A stretch of 64,000 bases of DNA from Metallyticus violacea (Eukaryota > Arthropoda > Insecta > Mantodea > Metallyticidae): assembly GCA_030762175.1 (NCBI GenBank), contig CM060838.1, positions 14,948,001-15,012,000 of the forward strand. The letters are read 5' to 3'. Both the position numbers and the translations under genes were made by a program. Below are positions 58,670-64,000 of the stretch, one piece after another (the first letter of the stretch is position 1; each line of letters opens with the position of its first letter). The notes beneath the pieces are model-generated. The model made no database searches and had not been told where the DNA came from. It saw nothing but the letters and a program-made list of their open reading frames with translations.

Positions 58670-59236
58670 AGGGTGTCAAAATGTATACACACTTTCACAA
58701 TAGATATCTATTTAATATATCTCAAAGTTGAACCGAAAAACCACAGTAATGTGTAGTATGATGTTCTGTAAACAAATAGGATTCACATTACGTTATACTA
58801 GCATTGCTACAACAAAACGGAGCCAAGATTATCGTTTGAACAGCGGAAAGCAATTTTGAAGTCGTATTGGAAAACAGAGAATGTTGTTGAAATTCAAAGG
58901 CAACGGAGACGTGTGTAGAGAACAGAACCGCCGTTGAACTTCTACCTATGGGGAACTCTTAAGGATGTTGTATACCGTAGAAAACCAGCTACACTGGCAG
59001 CACTTCGTGAAGAAATTGAAACGGCATGTGCTGCAATCGCTGAGGACACTTTCGCAAACGTTGCTCAATCAGTAGTTCAACGTGCTCAGAAGTGTATCGA
59101 AGCATTTAGAGCAAGTGTTGTAACTGCAAAAGTCTAAGATGATTAGTGCTCATCATTTTCTATTTGTATGAATTTAGTTTTGTTACGTTAACACAGTTTA
59201 TCCTTGCTTGAAGTGTGCATACATTTTTGGTACCCT
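58670..59236 (+). mobile_element. Core-deleted Tc1/mariner element, both ends present
   Basis: The left end AGGGTGTCAAAATGTATACA (58670) and the right end GTGCATACATTTTTGGTACC (about 59214-59233) are inverted repeats with few differences. In between, the sense strand reads a transposase N-terminus ('RLSFEQRKAILKSYWKTENV'; the start ATG is mutated to ACG) for about 35 codons, with one TAG. The frame then passes directly, still in phase, to the C-terminal tail 'NFYLWGTLKDVVYRRK...' through 'ASVVTAKV' and TAA at 59135-59137. The whole DDE core is deleted with frame kept. A sister copy with a different deletion lies at 11632-12376. Confidence 0.85.
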
Positions 59237-60984
59237 CTATACTATTTCAGAGTCTGCCTAATTTAGACACACAATTAGCAATTATAGATTACTAGATTAT
59301 TTAAAATTTTTCACTAGAATTTTTCTAATGATTATATTGTCTCGTAAGTTAGTTGTAATGAAAAACGACTGCGAACTAGAAAGAAAAGTTGAAACATGCC
59401 AAACTGCACTCCTAAAATTTGCTATTTATAATTCGTTTTAAGCTGCTTTCATGTTTATGATAGAAATATCATAAAAGTGAATATTGAAGGAATTAAAATC
59501 GAGACACTCTTTGCAGTGTATTTTCGAAAAACACAAACATTGAGAGTGATACTTAGATGTGTAAATGAAAAATGAATTTTTAAAAATTGCCTTGTATAAT
59601 ATGTATTGTAAATCCGTGTGTTGGGGAAAAAAGCATTAAATTTCAGTTACATCTGAAAAGTTACTGATATCAGTTATATATCCCTTTAAAAATTACCTCA
59701 TATTTTGTTAATTAAAATGCGTTTCTATAAATTGTTTAATGCGTCCATTAGTTATGAACATCTCATTTTCCTTATGCGTGCTTGCTACATTTTGCAATTC
59801 CACTACTGCACACAAAGTCAGTTGTTCTAAATGTTACACCACAGCCTGATATTTTCTAATTTTTCCTTTCCTATCATATTTGCTAAGTTTCTTGTACATT
59901 CAGAGATAGCGGGATTTAGGTTATAATAAACATGGGTATACAAATATTTACTTACATTAGGAGGAAATAACATTTATTAGTAATGAGTGGGTAAAGGTTT
60001 CAAACATAAACGATCATTGTTAAAATGTGCTATCTGCCCACAGATTTTGGTTGTGGAACTTTTGGATTCTATTTCTGTATTTCAGTAATAATTATCAAGG
60101 AAGCATGGACTTCCACATGTACACTACATTGTATCATGAACTATTGCCAGAATATAACTCGCATAGGATAATGAGGACCTGGAGGTTGTGTGTACGGTGA
60201 CAGTCATTGTTTATGCAACAGAATTCAAACAGGCATATCAGCAACACCCATTTGATCTGATGATCTTCTCGTGGTTCCAGAAATCTCATTCACTATCCAG
60301 AATGCACTTCTTTGGAGTCCTAGATCTCTTTTTGGGAACAAGTTGCTACATGTTTAGCTGTTAGAGAACACACTCCAGTACGGACTATGGCATCAGCAAT
60401 ATCCAATACAAAGTTGGAATGAACTTTGCATCTCCCGTAGCAGATCTACGTGCAGAACTGGAATGAAAACTGTGACAGCTTTTTCATCAGTGAGGGGATA
60501 AAGTGAGCGCTTAACTTCTTTCGCGCAGTCCCTTTGATATTTGAATGTTTATTTCTTCTCCTGTACTCTGTATTCTAACTAGTGAACATTCTTCCTATTT
60601 TATCTTCCAAGAGATCTCACTTAATTGAAAGTGAGTTCTATGAATTATTTCTGGGTCTTAAAGATCTTCTTCTGAAGTTACATTTTTCAAGTTTCCGCTG
60701 GCATGATAGAAGAAGGTAGCTCCTGCTTGGGAGGACAACTAAACAATACAGTAAAAATAGCTTAACTCCAACAAAAAAAATTATTGTTTTACTTATATAA
60801 CGTTGTTTTCTACATCTTAATTTGCCCTTGGTTTTGAGAATACCTTAACTTTCCATGAATTTAATTATATATTGGTGACAGTTGTGGATTGTAATATTCT
60901 TAATCGAGTGTGACTGAATTTGTATTAGATCAACTTGATACATGGTATTCAATCCTTCAAATAACGCAGATTTCTTAAAATATT
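59237..60984. other. Spacer of about 1.7 kb, no gene seen
   Basis: Nothing recognised; a few words such as GCAGATCTACGTGCAGAACTGG near 60440-60462 are not part of any known RNA gene I can recall. Confidence 0.5.
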
Positions 60985-61260
60985 TTTAATTTTTGATTCT
61001 TCTGCCTTTGCAAACAAAGCTCGCGAAAGCTCTTATTGAATTGAAAATTCTTGCACCCTTCTCTCTATGGATTGACAGCCCGATGTCTGGCTTTGGCCTG
61101 CCGCAGCGATCGCTGCGTCCTTTCTTTCCATCATCGACATAGAACACGTTGCAAAGGGGCGTGTGATCAGCACACCGACCCCCTACCGCTTCACCGGGGA
61201 TGGAACCTGGGCCTCCCGAATAGCAGCTAGTAATACTGACCATTTGACCAAGGAGGTGAC
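60985..61260 (-). mobile_element. tRNA-like SINE, family D
   Basis: Minus strand, head at 61260. Box A-like TGGTCAAATGG (RC of 61240-61250) and box B-like GGTTCCATCCC (RC of 61197-61207) are spaced as in a class I tRNA. The head resembles tRNA-Asp/Gly ('TGGTCAGTATTACTAGCTGC'). A body of about 190 bp follows and ends in an A/T-rich tail at about 60985-61000. No other copy is visible in the window, so the limits are estimated. Confidence 0.55.
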
Positions 61261-64000
61261 CTTCTTATAAACTACACCTATATATTTTATTTTCAAGCGA
61301 TCATGCAAAATTATATACCTTTATTATAAACGAAATAGTTAACAAAGACTCAATACAAACATTTACCTCAAGTATATCGTAATGCTTCCAAAAATTTGGA
61401 ATGAATGCCTTATTTTTGGATATTTATTTTAAATAAACTTTCTTTGCATATCGTTAATTATGAGTTGCTCATAGAAACGCAATTGGATCTCATTCTGTAG
61501 AAAGGAACAATCTTACAATATACCTAACTTGTTAAAACGAAACATAAATTAAAAAATCATGAATGAGTGTAACAGGTCACTTCAAGCAAATAAAAATAGA
61601 TCCTGCATTTCATTAATCATGGATATAATTCTTACACATATTTGTGGTTTGGTTCCTATGCAGAATGTGATCCATTTACGTTAGAGGATGCAAAATTAAT
61701 ATTAGTTCATTTTTTTAATATAAGTTGCAGTAGTATATATACCAACTTGTACATCACAGACAATCACAAATGCAACCGGACACAATGAAAATTTCAACGT
61801 GGGGTGTGTCGTCTTAAAAAAAAAAGTATGAATGTTTAAAATTTACTGAAGTTTTTAGCGAAATTAAAACTCACTAGCGAACTTTGATTGTATAAAACGT
61901 TTCATTACTCGTTTTAGTGAACATCAACCATATTACCAAAGTTAGTCAACAGCCATTGACTTTCACTTTCACCGTATAGGTTTCAGGGCTTCCTTGCTGA
62001 ACCATGCCTATATACCACCTTCACTAACACCACTAAGACAACGTAATGTGGGGTCCTGGCCTCAACACTTCGCTATACTATCGCCACTTCAAAGGTAGGA
62101 TACCCATAAGTTCATAAGGAGCTGGCATTGGAAAAATAAATATCGAACTGGTCAGTAAAACTATTTTGACACAAGTTCAGTAACCCTAATATTTACTCTT
62201 TCCATTGGAGAATTTTTTTCTGAAGCTGTAAGTTTGAAACATTCTGTACACGACATTCAATGAACGGATATTCACTTTGTCGTTTACAAACACTTTATTA
62301 TACGAAACAACTTCTATCATCCCATAAGTTCTGTATATGCATTTGATATCCAAGAGTTTGTACTCTTTGCTGTGATGCTTAAATTTAACTGGAGAAAATT
62401 AAATGTATTTATTTATTGTTTTAAAGCTGTTTTGATATGTATCACAGCCCTTTGCAATTTTGACGATATTAAATAAATCCCTTCGTTATAGTGATATTGG
62501 TCGTCAAATATATAAGAGGATTTTCATGCCCAGCATGGAACTCGAATATTAATTCTCTAAAAAGTTGGAAACAGTACAACTTTTGACATTTTTCTGCACT
62601 TAATGCCTCTCTAATTATGGAATTAATTTTTTTATGGTATTTAATATTTGTATGAAGTACGGGGTGCAAATCTATAGTTAGGATAGACATCTATTTACAT
62701 CACTGAATGAACAAAATTGAAAACCGTCTAAGGAAGGTCTATGTCTCTTACTTTTATAAAATACTATATATATTTCATTTGAAATTTTTCTTCTTCGTCA
62801 GTAAATTTCTCTGCTCACTACATGGAACTTCTTAACTTCAAAACTCTATTATACAGAATTAAAAATATACATTTGTATAACATATGCTGCTCAACCCTGT
62901 CACTCATTTATTATGCATTCTAAGATTTAAAATTTCATGTTTTATACTTTGAAAAAGTAAACATGACCGTAGTTTCCGAGTAAAATGTAAATAAGTCCTC
63001 AGCACTATCGTTAACGGTGACTTAACTGAGACGTTGCGACTTGGCAACAGTGCTCTAGTCTGACATGCCAAGGAGAGTAGATGTTCCCTAAAAATTTCTT
63101 CTATGTATTAAGGGATTTGGATTTTTAATTTTCTATAGATCTAACGATCTATATCGTTACCAACGTTTTCCCTTTGTTTTCCAGTTATATCACATTTGTA
63201 ATTTTCTGTGGAAAACAGGGGATAAAGAACTCATTTCGAAGGTTTCATTAATGCGGCGTGAGTAAGCCATGCCACGTTCTTGAACTTTTGGGCAGAAATT
63301 AATTTAAATAATGGAACCACATTGCACCGCGCTATAGGTTTGTGGGAGATGAAAACTTTGCAGCATGATGAATAACTGCAGTAGAATTTGTAGTAAAAGT
63401 CAAGCTCGTGGAAAATAAAGTTGGAGGATTGGTGCCATTAGGACTGAGAGTGATGAATGCATGGGAAATTCATTACTCGCTTTTAGAAATTGTATTTAAC
63501 ACTCAGATATGTCTATGTTTTGGTTTAAAGTTCTGGCTAAAATTCTAAGCATACTTTTCTTCTATAATTAAACATTAAAATTTAAAATAAAACCACCTTT
63601 TTCATGTAAATCATGCTAAGTTTTCGTAGTTGAATCTGTAAAAGTTTTATGTAGCGTGGTTCATGTCAGGTAGATCATATCCCTAATATTTTGCTGTATT
63701 CTAAGAAAGAATTAAGCAGCATTTAAGAACAGGGAATTGCGCTTGACGTATTATTGCAACATTTAGTATTATAGTTACATAATCGGATTTTTTAAAATAT
63801 GTTATACATTTAAGGAATAAATAATACAGGCACTTTAACTTTAATTCGAGCAAATTTGAATATTCAAACATTCATTGTGGATTTTATTGTAATTAAATTT
63901 CATTATATATGAATGTAAGATATATCTACAGGTGTTAAACAAATATATTTTTAATCAAGCGCTCATTACAAAGTAATAGAGATCGCCATTTATAGCTTGT
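61261..64000. other. Spacer of about 2.7 kb to window end, no gene seen
   Basis: AT-rich with only short, unrecognised frames (for example 62469-62690 minus). Confidence 0.5.

Noticed and set aside
60400..60520. Possible small nuclear RNA gene
   Set aside because: No match to the conserved 5' ends of U1, U2, U4, U5 or U6 as I recall them, and no promoter elements.

Overview
This window reads as non-coding, A+T-rich DNA from a large insect genome. I found no host protein-coding gene, rRNA or functional tRNA gene that I can support. It is packed with decayed DNA transposons of the Tc1/mariner and piggyBac types, tRNA-derived SINEs, a 5'-truncated LINE, LTR-like fragments, microsatellites and one 54-bp minisatellite. 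The mixture of many mariner lineages with abundant tRNA-derived SINEs suits a large hemimetabolous insect genome. A cockroach or termite is my best guess, but that is inference from repeat style, not from a marker gene.

Layout. 0-10 kb: AT-rich spacer, a catalytic-core-deleted mariner (2114-2756, minus), two copies of a tRNA-Arg(TCT)-like SINE (family A), several microsatellites and a purine-rich tract of about 520 bp. 10.7-12.8 kb: three different Tc1/mariner-superfamily remnants side by side. 14.5-16.2 kb: a hairpin repeat with some hammerhead-like features, two LTR-like pieces in opposite orientation, and a second SINE family (family B, type II tRNA-like). 19.3-20.3 kb: the 3' end of a LINE with reverse-transcriptase and CCHC-knuckle remnants and a poly(A) tail. 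21.6-22.5 kb: a non-autonomous piggyBac-like element with TTAA ends. 23.8-29 kb: SINEs, including a tandem partial duplication, and a frameshifted mariner. 34.4-35.3 kb: a large foldback (hairpin) mariner derivative. 37.75-38.83 kb: a 54-bp minisatellite of about 14 units joined to a promoter-like, possibly LTR, segment. 40-54.9 kb: more SINEs and a second copy of the 26-kb mariner fused to a SINE tail. 58.7-59.2 kb: an in-frame core-deleted Tc1/mariner derivative. 61 kb: a SINE of another family.

None of these elements looks autonomous. Every transposase trace lacks its catalytic core or carries stops and frameshifts. The non-autonomous copies (SINEs, foldback element, core-deleted elements) would have depended on enzymes encoded elsewhere. 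The most unusual structures are the foldback mariner with near-complete arms, the piggyBac-like element with a subterminal inverted repeat, and the minisatellite next to a putative LTR promoter. I did not find a convincing new multi-gene system. Open reading frames in the window are short and mostly chance or transposon-derived.
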